Positions 24,393 through 33,679 of a stretch of 64,000 nucleotides of DNA are shown in pieces. Source of the stretch: an uncultured Desulfovibrio sp. (GTDB lineage Bacteria; Desulfobacterota; Desulfovibrionia; Desulfovibrionales; Desulfovibrionaceae). Position 1 is the stretch's first letter, and every line of letters begins with the position of its first letter. The position numbers were made by a program, and so were the translations under genes. The stretch covers positions 1 through 64,000 of the forward strand of contig NZ_CABSIF010000013.1 in assembly GCF_902477725.1 (NCBI RefSeq), read 5' to 3'. The notes beneath the pieces are model-generated. The model was not told the origin of the DNA, did not search any database, and was given only the letters and a program-made list of their open reading frames with translations.

Positions 24393-24709
24393 GTGACGGT
24401 TTCCCCGGTCTTCCTGGCGTGGGAGCGCAGCCAAAGGTTGTGAATGTCTCCATGGTGGTATGGCTGCGGTTATGAACAAACCGGAACCCAGAGCGACCTT
24501 TGCATCCTGCGTTAAAGGAAGCCAACGTACTCAATATAGGGTGCTGCTCGGGAAAAAGTCAAACGCTGTCCGGAAGGGCGGGGTTGTCGCCAAGGCGGAG
24601 CCTGCGGCTTCGGGAGACGGAGGACGCTGCGCGCGTTTTGCCCCCCGGCTGGCAACCTGGGCGCAATAAGGGGCACAGGCATGGGCCGGGGGGCAGGGAA
24701 GTTAACGTA
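24393..24709. other. Intergenic region with a long-armed inverted repeat
   Basis: No gene is seen. GCCCCCCGGC (24640-24649) and GCCGGGGGGC (24685-24694) are perfect 10-base arms 35 bases apart. There is no T-run on the minus strand after the aminotransferase, so any terminator would be Rho-dependent or structural. Confidence 0.4.
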
Positions 24710-25816
24710 CTACAGGCAGGCGGCTACCGCCGCCACAAGACGGTCAATGGGTTCTTCGCGCGCGCCTTCGCCCATGACGCCAACGCGCAGCACCTTGCCA
24801 GCAAGGGCGCCAAGGCCGCCAGCCACTTCAATCTTGTGATCCTTGCGCAGGCTGGCGCGCAGGGCATTGGCGTCCACGCCTTCGGGCGGCACAAAGAGGT
24901 TGACCTGGGGCGCGGCCCCCTCGGTCACATAGGGCTTGAAACCAAGCTTGCCCATGCCCAGTTTGAGCCTTTCGTGCATGGCCTGATGCCGCGCAAAAGA
25001 GGCCTCAAGGCCTTCGGCCAACAGGTTGTCCAGGGCCTGATGCAGACCATAGTACATATTGATGGGCGCCGTATGGTGATAGGTACGGGGTGTGCCTTCC
25101 CAGTATTTGCGGATAAGCGGCACATCCAGATACCAGTTGGGTATCTTGGTTTTGCGGCGCGCCATGGCCTCCATGGCTGCCTCGGAAAACGAGGCAGGCG
25201 CGAGACCGGGAGGGGTGGAAAGGCATTTTTGAGAACCGCTGTAAAAAGCGTCGATGCCCCATTCGTCCACGCGCACATCCACGCCGCCCAAGCCGGCTAC
25301 GCTGTCCACCAGAAAGAGCGTATCGCTGTTTTTGACCAGCGCGCCGAGTTCGGCCACAGGATTGTTCACGCCGGTGGATGTTTCGGCATGCACCACGGCA
25401 AGAATCTTGTAATTTTTCTGCGCCAGCTGTTTCTTTACCGCGTCCACAGAGATGGGCGCGCCCCATGGGCATTCCACAGTGTCTACCAGCGCGCCAAGGC
25501 GCGAGGCCACTTCAACCATACGCGAGCAGAACAGGCCGTTGTTGACAATAAGCACGTTGTCGCCGTGTTCCACCAGGTTGACAAAGCAGGCTTCCATACC
25601 TGCGGAGCCCGTGCCCGAGATGGGAAACGTCACGGCATTGCTTGTTTTGCATACAGCGCGAAGCTGCTCTTGCAGGGCGTCCATAACCTTGATGCAGTCA
25701 GGGTCAAGATGCCCGAGAGTGGGCAGGCTCATGGCCTCAAGCACGTTGGCCGCAACCGGGCTGGGGCCGGGGGCCATCAGAAGCACATGGTCCAGTGTTC
25801 CGAAAACCGTGGTCAT
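24710..25816 (-). CDS. Class V aminotransferase, alanine-glyoxylate type
   Basis: The 368-residue PLP enzyme closely follows the alanine-glyoxylate/serine-pyruvate family: MAPGPSPV at the start, SGTGSAGMEA, HAETSTGV, LVDSVAGLGG, the PLP lysine in SGSQKCLSTPPG, and the closing GKVLRVGVMG. The family moves an amino group between alanine or serine and glyoxylate or pyruvate in the cytoplasm. It is less like the phosphonate aminotransferase PhnW, although an importer of related type is divergently encoded next to it. AGGAG precedes the ATG. The exact substrate pair cannot be read from sequence. Confidence 0.88.
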   Translation of the reverse strand: MTTVFGTLDHVLLMAPGPSPVAANVLEAMSLPTLGHLDPDCIKVMDALQEQLRAVCKTSNAVTFPISGTGSAGMEACFVNLVEHGDNVLIVNNGLFCSRMVEVASRLGALVDTVECPWGAPISVDAVKKQLAQKNYKILAVVHAETSTGVNNPVAELGALVKNSDTLFLVDSVAGLGGVDVRVDEWGIDAFYSGSQKCLSTPPGLAPASFSEAAMEAMARRKTKIPNWYLDVPLIRKYWEGTPRTYHHTAPINMYYGLHQALDNLLAEGLEASFARHQAMHERLKLGMGKLGFKPYVTEGAAPQVNLFVPPEGVDANALRASLRKDHKIEVAGGLGALAGKVLRVGVMGEGAREEPIDRLVAAVAACL

Positions 25817-26092
25817 GACAATCTCCTGGTTTGTGTGGGGGCCTGCGCTGGCAGGCCCATGCCGGGCGCTTGCTGCGACGGCGGATAGAGAACGCTAACA
25901 CGCATGGAAATGTTTCGGAACCGTCTTGCGGGGGGCTTGCCCGATACTGGACTGACAGAAGAGCCATCAGGATAAAAACGCATTGTCTTCATCGCCTGCA
26001 TTGGCTACCTTTGAGAAAAATTCCGGCAGCATGGAACAGTCAGCCGGAACGTGCCCGGTTTTCAGAGAACATTCAAAAGGAGCGAATGACAG

Positions 26093-27082
26093 ATGAAACG
26101 AATCAGCATCCTCTTTTTTGCTGCCGTCTTTTGGGCGGGCTCGGCATTTTCGGCTTTTGCAGTCGAAAAACTGGTGGTCTACACCTCCATGAAGGAATCT
26201 ATTATCGGTTCGCTCAAAGAGGCTTTTGTTAAAAAATATCCTGATATTGCTATGGACTATCAGTCTGCTGGCGCGGGCAAGCTTATGGCGAAAATCGCCA
26301 CAGAGCGTCAGTCGGGCAAGATCATGGCCGACATTATCTGGACAAGCGAAGTGCCGGACTTCTTTAACATGAAGTCCGAGGGCATCTTGGAAAAATACGA
26401 TTCCCCCGAGCTGAAGAACGTCATCAATCCTTTTCCCGATTTTGACGGCTCGTTTACGGCAATTCGTCTGGGTACGCTTGGCATCGCCTACAACAAGCGC
26501 CACGTGAAGGAAGCTCCCACTCAGTGGAGCGACATGATGAAGCCCGAGTTCAAAAAGGCCTTTGGCATTGCCAACCCGGCGCTTTCCGGCACGTCCTACA
26601 TGAGCATTCAGCTGCTGGTGGACAAATTTGGCTGGGAATACATAGAGAATGTTCATAAAAACGGCGCGCGTATGGGCAAGGGCTCCGGTCAGGTCATTGA
26701 CGACACTGCTTCCGGCGACCTTCTGGCCTGCATCGGCGTGGACTACATTGTGAACGAAAAAATCAAGAAGGGCGCAGACCTTGCTCTGGTCTATCCGCCT
26801 GAGATGCTGGTAATCCCCAGCCCCGCAGCCATATTCAAGGGTACCCCCAATCTGGAAGCGGCCAAGAAGTTTGTGGACTTTCTGCTTTCAGAAGAAGGGC
26901 AGAAGATTCTGGCCGAGCAGGGAACCCTGCCCGTGCGCAAGGGTATTGTGCCTCCGGCGGAATTTGGCCTGCCCACCAGTGAAAAGGCCTTTGAACGCGG
27001 CATAAAAATTGATTACCAGCATATTTTGAGCGAAAAGGAAGCCACTGTTAAGAAATTTACAGACATTATGATGTCGAAATAG
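26093..27082 (+). CDS. Periplasmic substrate-binding protein, iron(III)/anion ABC importer
   Basis: The 329-residue protein has a signal peptide (1-23, ending SAFA) and the type II periplasmic binding fold of the FbpA/AfuA group: VYTSMKESIIG, SAGAGKLMAKI, DIIWTSEVPDFF and the C-terminal FVDFLLSEEGQKIL. Relatives bind ferric iron, phosphonates, phosphorylated sugars or polyamines, and the ligand cannot be assigned. AAAGGAG lies 10 bases before the ATG. It heads a four-gene importer operon; a strong hairpin follows it, which may protect this part of the mRNA. Confidence 0.88.
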   Translation: MKRISILFFAAVFWAGSAFSAFAVEKLVVYTSMKESIIGSLKEAFVKKYPDIAMDYQSAGAGKLMAKIATERQSGKIMADIIWTSEVPDFFNMKSEGILEKYDSPELKNVINPFPDFDGSFTAIRLGTLGIAYNKRHVKEAPTQWSDMMKPEFKKAFGIANPALSGTSYMSIQLLVDKFGWEYIENVHKNGARMGKGSGQVIDDTASGDLLACIGVDYIVNEKIKKGADLALVYPPEMLVIPSPAAIFKGTPNLEAAKKFVDFLLSEEGQKILAEQGTLPVRKGIVPPAEFGLPTSEKAFERGIKIDYQHILSEKEATVKKFTDIMMSK

Positions 27083-27111
27083 TGGCGGAAACGTTACAAT
27101 TTCGCGTCCTG

Positions 27112-27138
27112 CTCCCGCGCGGTTACGCCGCGCGGGAG
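27112..27138 (+). other. Intercistronic hairpin
   Basis: CTCCCGCGCGG (27112-27122) and CCGCGCGGGAG (27128-27138) form an 11-bp GC stem around TTACG, without a T-run. Such hairpins after binding-protein genes usually raise their mRNA level relative to the membrane genes. Confidence 0.65.
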
Positions 27139-27222
27139 GTCTGAATCAGCCACGGGCGTGTTTGCCGGGGAGAAACTGGCAGGCGCTGCCCGACAGCGCG
27201 CACAGCGCAAGCGGGAATTTTC

Positions 27223-28278
27223 ATGGCAGAAATACTTCTTGAAAACATATCAAAATCCTTTGGCGACCACACGGTTCTTAAGGATTTATCTCTTGCGGTG
27301 CGGGACGGCGAGTGCTTCACCCTCATCGGGCCTTCCGGCTGCGGCAAAACTGTGCTGCTGCGTATCATGGCAGGCTTTGAAACGCTGGATGCCGGGCGCA
27401 TGAGTATTGGCGGCGAAGTGGTGGCTGATGCCGAGAGCGGCACGGCCCTGCCGCCCGAGCAGCGTAGCCTTGGCGTGGTGTTTCAGGACTATGCCGTGTG
27501 GCCGCACATGACGGTGCGCCAGAACGTGGGCTATCCCCTCAAGATCGCCCGTCGTGATGCCGCGGAGGCTGCGGCTCTGGTGCAAAAGAGCATTGATGAT
27601 GTGAACCTCACCGGCATGGAAGATCGCCTTCCCTCCCAGCTTTCGGGCGGACAGCAGCAGCGGGTGGCCCTGGCCCGCGCCCTGGTGGCCCAGCCCAGCC
27701 TCTTGCTGCTGGACGAGCCACTGAACAACCTTGATGCCAACCTGCGTGAAGAAATGCGCTTTGAAATCAAGGCACTGCAAAAAAATCTTGGTGTAACCAT
27801 CCTGTATGTGACCCATGATCAGGAAATCGCGCTTGCCATCTCTGACCGCATGGCCCTGCTGGACGAGCAGGGGGCTATCCGCCAGATAGGCACGCCGGAA
27901 GAGCTCTTTGCTACCCCGGCAGACGAATTTGTTTTCTCCTTCCTGGGCATGAGCAATTTTTTGCTGGCAACCGTAGACGGCGGGGTCGCGACTATTGACG
28001 GGCATGTTTTTCCTCTTGCGCCGCAGGCTGGTCTTGCTGGCGAGGTGCGGGTGGGATTCCGTCCGTCAGATGTACAACTGGGCCGTCAGGGACAGGGGTT
28101 GCGGGCAACGGTGCGCCGCGCCAGCTTTTTGGGCGCGTTTACCGATTATCAGCTTGACGTGTGCGGCCAGCAGGTGCGCACGGCGGTGGATACCCACGAG
28201 GCTCTGGCCCGCGACCTCTTGCTGCACGAAGGGGACGAATGCGTCATCAACCTTCGTGGGGCGCACTGGTTCAGCTAG
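27223..28278 (+). CDS. ABC importer ATPase (first of two)
   Basis: This 351-residue ATPase of the iron/spermidine/sugar (CUT1-like) group has GPSGCGKT (about 36-43), Q-loop VVFQDYAVWP, signature LSGGQQQR, LLLLDEPLNNLD and the switch His in YVTHDQ. A TOBE-type regulatory domain fills about 245-345. All catalytic motifs are standard. It precedes the fused permease; a second, different ATPase gene follows the permease. Confidence 0.92.
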   Translation: MAEILLENISKSFGDHTVLKDLSLAVRDGECFTLIGPSGCGKTVLLRIMAGFETLDAGRMSIGGEVVADAESGTALPPEQRSLGVVFQDYAVWPHMTVRQNVGYPLKIARRDAAEAAALVQKSIDDVNLTGMEDRLPSQLSGGQQQRVALARALVAQPSLLLLDEPLNNLDANLREEMRFEIKALQKNLGVTILYVTHDQEIALAISDRMALLDEQGAIRQIGTPEELFATPADEFVFSFLGMSNFLLATVDGGVATIDGHVFPLAPQAGLAGEVRVGFRPSDVQLGRQGQGLRATVRRASFLGAFTDYQLDVCGQQVRTAVDTHEALARDLLLHEGDECVINLRGAHWFS

Positions 28279-28371
28279 GCTGGATTTTGCAGCAGCGCGC
28301 CGCGCAGAGTGTCAGGCCCTTCGGCTGGCAGGATAACGGGCGCAGGATTACTCCAAATTTGGCGGTCAGGT

Positions 28372-30063
28372 ATGCAAGCAGTCAGACAACAGCGTTCGTG
28401 GGGCGTGGCAGAGGTGATTTTGCTGCTCTCCATTGCTATTCTGGTTATCGTGGTCGTGGTGCCGGTGGCGCTCATCTTTTTCAACGCCTTTTTTGTAAAC
28501 GGGCAGTTCAACGCGGCGGATCTGGTAAAAACCCTCAGCGAGGGCGAAACCTATCAGGCCCTGATGAACTCGCTGTTTATCGCCAGCGGCGTAACCCTCT
28601 GCGCCACCACCGTGGGGACGTTCTTTGCATGGCTGGTGACGCGTACGGATATTCCTTACAAGGGCTTTATGAAGAGCATGTTCCTTGTGCCCTTCATGCT
28701 GCCCTCGTTCATCGGCGCGTTGGCCTGGAAGATGCTGCTCTCGCCCCGCGCTGGCTATATCAACAGACTCTGGCGCGATGTCACCGGTGCGGAAGATGCC
28801 CTGTTTAACATCTTTTCTTATGCGGGCATCATTTCCATTGAAACCATGTATCTTTTCCCCTTTGTGTTCATTCAGGTATGCGGCGCGCTAGAGCGCATGG
28901 ACCCCACGCTGGAGGAATCGGCCAGGATATCTGGCGCGGGCCTGTTCACCATTACCCGCAAGATAACCCTGCCCCTGGTGCTGCCCAGCATCCTCTCGGG
29001 CGCGCTGCTCATCATGCTGTATTCCATGGCGCACTTTGGCACCGTGGCTGTGCTTGGCATTGAGGTGGGCATCTACAACATCCCCACGCTGATTTACGAG
29101 CGCATCCATGAGAGCGCGGGCAGTTTTGCCTCCATCCGCACCGGCACTGTGCTGGCCTCGGTGCTGGTTGTTACGGCGGGCCTGATTATCTGGCTGCAAC
29201 GCAAGGTGCTGGGTTCCGGTAAATACCAGATCATCGGGGGCAAGAGCTTCCGGCCCATGGAACTCAAGCTGCGCGGTCTGCGTACCCCTCTGTTTGTATT
29301 CTGCCTGCTGTACATCGCCATCACCATTGTGCTGCCTACTGTGACCATCTTTCTTGTGGGCGGGCTTAAAACCTACGGCGTGCCCATCACCTGGGAGAAT
29401 CTGTCGCTCGACAACTACAAGTATGTGCTTTTTGAGTGGGATCAGACCCAGCAGGCCATCAAGAACAGCATCGGCCTTGGGCTGGCTGCCGCCACCATCA
29501 CCATGTTTGCGGGCGTCATGATTTCTTACGTCATTGTAAAGATGCAGGTGCGGGGCAAGGGCTTTCTGGAATTTCTGGGCATGCTGCCTTTTTCCGTGCC
29601 CGGCTCGGTCATCGCCCTTGGCGTGATACTGGCCTGGAGCGGACGCTTTGGCGTGAATCTGTACAACACCATCTGGATTATCCTTATCGCCTACATTGCG
29701 CGGTACATGGCTTTTTCGCTCAAGGCCAACTCGGCGGCGCTGGAACAGGTGCACGATTCGCTGGTGGAGGCGGCCCGCGCCTGCGGCGCAAGCATGTGGC
29801 AGGCCCTGCGCGATGTGGTGCTGCCCTTGGTGCGGCCCGGCATGGTTGCGGCTTTCTTTCTTATCTTTTTGCCTGCGCTACGTGAACTGACGGTTTCGGT
29901 CATGCTTTACGGCACAACCAGCCGCACCATCGGCGTGGCCATCTACACCCTCAATGAAGACGGCGAAACCGTGACATCGGCGGCTCTGGCCGGCATTGCC
30001 CTCATTCTTATCGTGACGGGGCAGAGCATTATCAACCACTTCGCCAAGTCCAGGCAGGCCTGA
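28372..30063 (+). CDS. Fused double-domain ABC permease (FbpB-like)
   Basis: The 563-residue inner membrane protein contains two permease halves joined in one chain, as in iron(III) permease FbpB: about 12 helices with an EAA-type loop in each half (TLEESARISGAGLFTITRKI and DSLVEAARACGASMWQALRD). These loops dock the ATPases. Start ATG 28372 (MQAVRQQ) precedes the first helix; an in-frame GTG at 28309 lacks a better ribosome site. It lies between two ATPase genes, 2 bases before the second. Confidence 0.9.
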   Translation: MQAVRQQRSWGVAEVILLLSIAILVIVVVVPVALIFFNAFFVNGQFNAADLVKTLSEGETYQALMNSLFIASGVTLCATTVGTFFAWLVTRTDIPYKGFMKSMFLVPFMLPSFIGALAWKMLLSPRAGYINRLWRDVTGAEDALFNIFSYAGIISIETMYLFPFVFIQVCGALERMDPTLEESARISGAGLFTITRKITLPLVLPSILSGALLIMLYSMAHFGTVAVLGIEVGIYNIPTLIYERIHESAGSFASIRTGTVLASVLVVTAGLIIWLQRKVLGSGKYQIIGGKSFRPMELKLRGLRTPLFVFCLLYIAITIVLPTVTIFLVGGLKTYGVPITWENLSLDNYKYVLFEWDQTQQAIKNSIGLGLAAATITMFAGVMISYVIVKMQVRGKGFLEFLGMLPFSVPGSVIALGVILAWSGRFGVNLYNTIWIILIAYIARYMAFSLKANSAALEQVHDSLVEAARACGASMWQALRDVVLPLVRPGMVAAFFLIFLPALRELTVSVMLYGTTSRTIGVAIYTLNEDGETVTSAALAGIALILIVTGQSIINHFAKSRQA

Positions 30064-30065
30064 TT

Positions 30066-31130
30066 ATGTCCATTACACTCAACAATGTTAGCAAGTATTT
30101 TGGCAAGGTTAAGGCTGTTTCATCCCTGAACCTTGAAATCGGCGATGGCGAATGCTTTTCCATGCTTGGGCCGTCTGGCTGCGGCAAAACCACGACCCTG
30201 CGCATGGTGGCGGGCTTTGAGGATCTGGACGAGGGCGAAATCAGCGTGAACGGCAAGCTGCTTTCGTCCGGCGCCAAAAAATACTATCTGCCGCCTGAAA
30301 AACGCGATTTCGGCATGGTGTTTCAGGCCTTTGCCGTGTGGCCGCACATGAGCGTGTATGAAAACGTGGCTTTTCCGCTGCACATCAAGAAGATCGGTTC
30401 AGCGGAACTGCACAAGCGCACCACGGATGCCTTGCGGCATACCAACCTGCTGGAAGTTGCACAAAAAAGCCCTGCGGATCTTTCCGGCGGGGGCAAGCAG
30501 CGCGTGGCTCTTGCCCGGGCGCTGGCCATCAATCCTTCAGTCATGTTGCTGGACGAGCCGCTTTCAAGCCTCGATCCGCACCTGCGGGAAGAAATGCGCT
30601 TTGAGATCAAGGAACTGCAAAAGATTTACGGTTTCTCCATCCTGTATGTGACTCACGATCAGTCTGAGGCCATGGCGCTTTCTGACCGCATCCTGGTGAT
30701 GAAGAACGGCGTGGTGCAGCAGGTGGCATCGCCCCTGGAGGTCTACACCCGCCCCGCCAACCGTTTTGTGTTCAGCTTCATAGGCTTGTCAAACTTTACG
30801 GAGATGGCGGTAACGGCAACACATATGCAGCTTGATGGCGTGAGTGCCGACTTTCCGGCGGGGTGCGTTCCTGATGCCGCCATTGTGCAGGCAGGGCGCG
30901 GCGTTGTTGCAAGCCGCCCCAACGAAATTGATTTTGTGGACGAAGGCGGCGTACCCGGCATTGTGGAACGGCGTACATTTCTGGGTGAGCAGCTTGACTA
31001 TCAGGTACGCGTGGGCGAGCAGAGCGTGCGTGTGCAGAAGGGGCGCTATGCCCGCGGTCCGCAGGAAGGTGAAACCTGCCGCCTGCACTTTTTGAAACCC
31101 TTGTGGTTCCCCGTGGATGCCGCCAGCTAA
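30066..31130 (+). CDS. ABC importer ATPase (second), unusual signature
   Basis: The 354-residue ATPase has GPSGCGKTT, Q-loop MVFQAFAVWP, LLDEPLSSLDPHLREEM and THDQSEAM, followed by a TOBE-type domain (about 240-350). The ABC signature reads LSGGGKQR instead of LSGGQQQR. The invariant Ser and both following Gly are kept, so it may still work. With the first ATPase it could form a heterodimer on the fused permease, or the two could serve different conditions. It is the last gene of the operon. Confidence 0.9.
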   Translation: MSITLNNVSKYFGKVKAVSSLNLEIGDGECFSMLGPSGCGKTTTLRMVAGFEDLDEGEISVNGKLLSSGAKKYYLPPEKRDFGMVFQAFAVWPHMSVYENVAFPLHIKKIGSAELHKRTTDALRHTNLLEVAQKSPADLSGGGKQRVALARALAINPSVMLLDEPLSSLDPHLREEMRFEIKELQKIYGFSILYVTHDQSEAMALSDRILVMKNGVVQQVASPLEVYTRPANRFVFSFIGLSNFTEMAVTATHMQLDGVSADFPAGCVPDAAIVQAGRGVVASRPNEIDFVDEGGVPGIVERRTFLGEQLDYQVRVGEQSVRVQKGRYARGPQEGETCRLHFLKPLWFPVDAAS

Positions 31131-31172
31131 CAGCGTGGTTCACCAATACGCTTGATCTGTTTACCGCTGTTT

Positions 31173-31207
31173 ACGGCCATGCGCTTTTGGAAGATGCGCA
31201 TGGCCGT
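31173..31207 (+). terminator. Hairpin after the importer operon
   Basis: ACGGCCATGCGC (31173-31184) pairs perfectly with GCGCATGGCCGT (31196-31207). Only a weak T stretch (TTCT) follows, so termination is probable but not certain. Confidence 0.55.
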
Positions 31208-31488
31208 TCTGCATCATGGAGACTGTGGCCGCCATGAAAGTCCAGATTTGCATCTGCGGCGGCAGAGAAAAGGGGGGTGAAAAATTTTTTAACCGACGAC
31301 CTTCTGACAGATTGTAAGCCAGCAGCGCGGAAATTTAGCCGCGTTCTGCAAAAAAATGACACTGTGACAGGTGTGTGCCAGAAATTTTTTTTATATCTAG
31401 ATCTTGTTTAACCTGCTTAAATATAAATAAATATACAATATTAGGCTAAATTTGCTCTTTTTTGGTAAAAATTTTTGCACGATAGGGC

Positions 31489-31517
31489 TTGCAAAGTGTT
31501 TAGGCCTTCCATATATT
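31489..31517 (+). promoter_or_regulatory. Strong candidate promoter of the porin gene
   Basis: TTGCAA (31489-31494) and TATATT (31512-31517) are exactly 17 bases apart. The preceding 120 bases (31370-31488) are extremely AT-rich, as in UP elements of highly expressed genes. Apart from this, 31208-31598 holds no gene. Confidence 0.65.
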
Positions 31518-31598
31518 CACACCGAAGCGGGAAACCGCTCCATAGGCGTTTGTAAGAAACCATAGTCCCAAGCGGGGCAAAAGAAAGGAAGGATAACC

Positions 31599-33155
31599 AT
31601 GAAAAAGATCGCTACTCTTCTGTTGGCGGCCGGCCTTGTGTTCGGCGTTGCCACGGGCGCCAGCGCCATCGACTTCAAGGCCAAGGGCCAGTGGATCATG
31701 AGCTTCGACTACGGCCAGAACGGCGGTTTCACCGGCGGTAACGGCAAGGCAGGCTTCAACGGTGCCTCCAAGCAGTACAAGAACGAAGACGAATTTGAAG
31801 CTCGTCAGCGCGTTCGCCTGCAGTTGGACGCAGTGGCTTCTGAAGCCCTGTCCGGCACCGTGTTCTTTGAACTTGGCGACCAGACCTGGGGCCGTTCCGA
31901 CCAGGGTGGCTCCCTTGGCGCTGACGGCAACAACGTTGTCGAAGTGAAGAACGCCTACATCGACTGGATGGTCCCCCAGACCGACCTGAAGTTCCGCATG
32001 GGCATTCAGGGCATGGCTCTGCCCAGCTTCACCACCGGCAGCAACGTCTTCAACGATGACGTGGCCGGCATCACCGCCTCTTACCAGTTCAACGAAACCG
32101 TTGGCGTGACCGCCCTGTGGGCCCGTCCTTACAACGACAACTACGTCAATACCGCTGACCACAGCGGCAACCGCACCAACTACATGGACAACATGGACGT
32201 GTTTGCCCTGCTGGTGCCCCTGACCTTTGACGGCGTGAAAGTGACCCCTTGGGCCATGTACAGCGCCATCGGTCCCAACACCTTCCGTAGCGAAGGTTAC
32301 AACAAGTACTTCAACAACTCGATCCCCACCAGCGGCAAGTACCCTGTTGCTGGCATGATGCCCGTTGGCGGCGCCCTGCATAAGGACGGCACCACCAGCA
32401 CCAAGGCCATGGGCAGCTACGGCAACGCCGTGTGGGCTGGCCTGACCGGCGAAGTGACCGCGTTTGATCCCTTCCGCATCGCGTGGGATTTCAACTACGG
32501 TTCCGTCTCCTATGATGACAGCCGCGCCAACCGCGCTGGCTGGCTGGGTTCTTTGCTGTTCGAATACAAGCTTGACTGGGCCATCCCCGGCTTGTACGGC
32601 TGGTACGCTTCCGGCGACGACGGCAATCCGGCCAACGGTTCCGAACGCATGCCTTCCATCAGCGTGAACAACAACAACAACGGCTTCTCTGACTTCGCCT
32701 TCAACGGCGGACCCATGATCGCCCGCGAAGCCATCCTTGGCTACGACATGTCCGGCACCTGGGGTATCGGCGCCCGCTTGAAGGATATGAGCTTCATCGA
32801 AAACCTGAAGCACACCTTCCGCTTGAACCTCATCGGCGGCACCAACAGCACCACCATGACCCGTTACCTGACTGGTCACAACAGTGCTTACACCAAGATC
32901 ACCGATCAGGGTGCCAACGCCCAGTCCGCTGGCATGAACCCCTTGTACATGACCACCAACGACACCGCGTTGGAATTCGGTCTGTCCAACGATTACAAGA
33001 TGTATGACAACTTTGTCGTGTCTCTTGACGCCGCCTACATCGCCACCTGGCTTGACCAGTCCAAGGGCGTGTGGGGCACCAGCAAGATGAACGGCCGTAG
33101 CGACCAGGAACGTGATCCCTGGAACGTGAACGTCCGTTTCGTGTACTCCTTCTAA
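31599..33155 (+). CDS. Major outer membrane porin, Desulfovibrio type
   Basis: The 518-residue protein has a signal peptide (about 1-23, ending TGASA) and many alternating amphipathic beta strands, ending in the aromatic VRFVYSF typical of outer membrane barrels. It resembles the abundant porins of Desulfovibrio (DVU0799 type) and has no homology I recognise to enterobacterial OmpF. Codon use is extremely biased (GAC, AAC, TTC, ATC preferred), fitting a very abundant protein. AGGAAGG precedes the ATG, a strong promoter lies 82 bases upstream and an efficient terminator follows. Confidence 0.9.
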   Translation: MKKIATLLLAAGLVFGVATGASAIDFKAKGQWIMSFDYGQNGGFTGGNGKAGFNGASKQYKNEDEFEARQRVRLQLDAVASEALSGTVFFELGDQTWGRSDQGGSLGADGNNVVEVKNAYIDWMVPQTDLKFRMGIQGMALPSFTTGSNVFNDDVAGITASYQFNETVGVTALWARPYNDNYVNTADHSGNRTNYMDNMDVFALLVPLTFDGVKVTPWAMYSAIGPNTFRSEGYNKYFNNSIPTSGKYPVAGMMPVGGALHKDGTTSTKAMGSYGNAVWAGLTGEVTAFDPFRIAWDFNYGSVSYDDSRANRAGWLGSLLFEYKLDWAIPGLYGWYASGDDGNPANGSERMPSISVNNNNNGFSDFAFNGGPMIAREAILGYDMSGTWGIGARLKDMSFIENLKHTFRLNLIGGTNSTTMTRYLTGHNSAYTKITDQGANAQSAGMNPLYMTTNDTALEFGLSNDYKMYDNFVVSLDAAYIATWLDQSKGVWGTSKMNGRSDQERDPWNVNVRFVYSF

Positions 33156-33175
33156 GAGTACCTAGCCTTACGATT

Positions 33176-33206
33176 AAAAGGGGAGCCTTCGGGTTCCCCT
33201 TTTTTG
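33176..33206 (+). terminator. Porin terminator with TTCG loop
   Basis: AAGGGGAGCC and GGTTCCCCTT pair (one G-U) around a TTCG tetraloop, followed by a T-run. Confidence 0.88.
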
Positions 33207-33591
33207 TTGCCCTGCGGCCAGCGTGTGCAATCCAGTGGTATTAGCCATGCGGGCTGCAGGGACGCTGCTTGTTTTATCCTTGTCCCTTCCCGCTGTACTT
33301 GCAATGCTTGGCGATGTGCTGCCGTTTCACGATCTGGCATTCTATTGACCACAGCTACTTGCAGCATGGAGGTGGTAAACAGCTCGGGACATCAGGCAAT
33401 TGTGCGTAGTATGAACTGCACACCCCCTTTAGCTAATCCAACTCGGCATTTCCATGATCTTTTTGTTGACGAGCGTCATATGTCTCAACCAGGGGCATCC
33501 AGGTAGTGCGTCACCATGCTGTGGTCAATCCGGTTGCTGCATTTGCTGCGGCACAATTAATAGTTATTGCACATATAGCCCAGCCGTATAA
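33207..33591. other. Intergenic region between porin and hcp
   Basis: Short frames exist on both strands (for example a 100-codon frame at 33204-33506 overlapping the terminator), but none has a ribosome site, domain or codon bias. I see no RNA gene. It separates two convergent units. Confidence 0.4.
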
Positions 33592-33632
33592 ACGCCAAAA
33601 GGCGGCGCCCCACTAAAGGTGCGCCGCCTTAT
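33592..33632 (-). terminator. Terminator of hcp
   Basis: On the minus strand AAGGCGGCGC and GCGCCGCCTT pair around about 12 bases, followed by TT(GGC)GTTT. It lies about 50 bases past the hcp stop. Confidence 0.75.
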
Positions 33633-33679
33633 CAATGAGAGGTGCGGCAGGGCAATCAGCCGCCCCTTTGAAACGGGGA

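Noticed and set aside
24710..31130. Complete 2-aminoethylphosphonate uptake and use cluster
   Set aside because: The aminotransferase follows alanine-glyoxylate enzymes rather than PhnW, no phosphonatase is present, and the binding protein is not PhnS-like.
33204..33506. A 100-codon frame after the porin
   Set aside because: It starts within the porin terminator, with no ribosome site and no recognisable domain.
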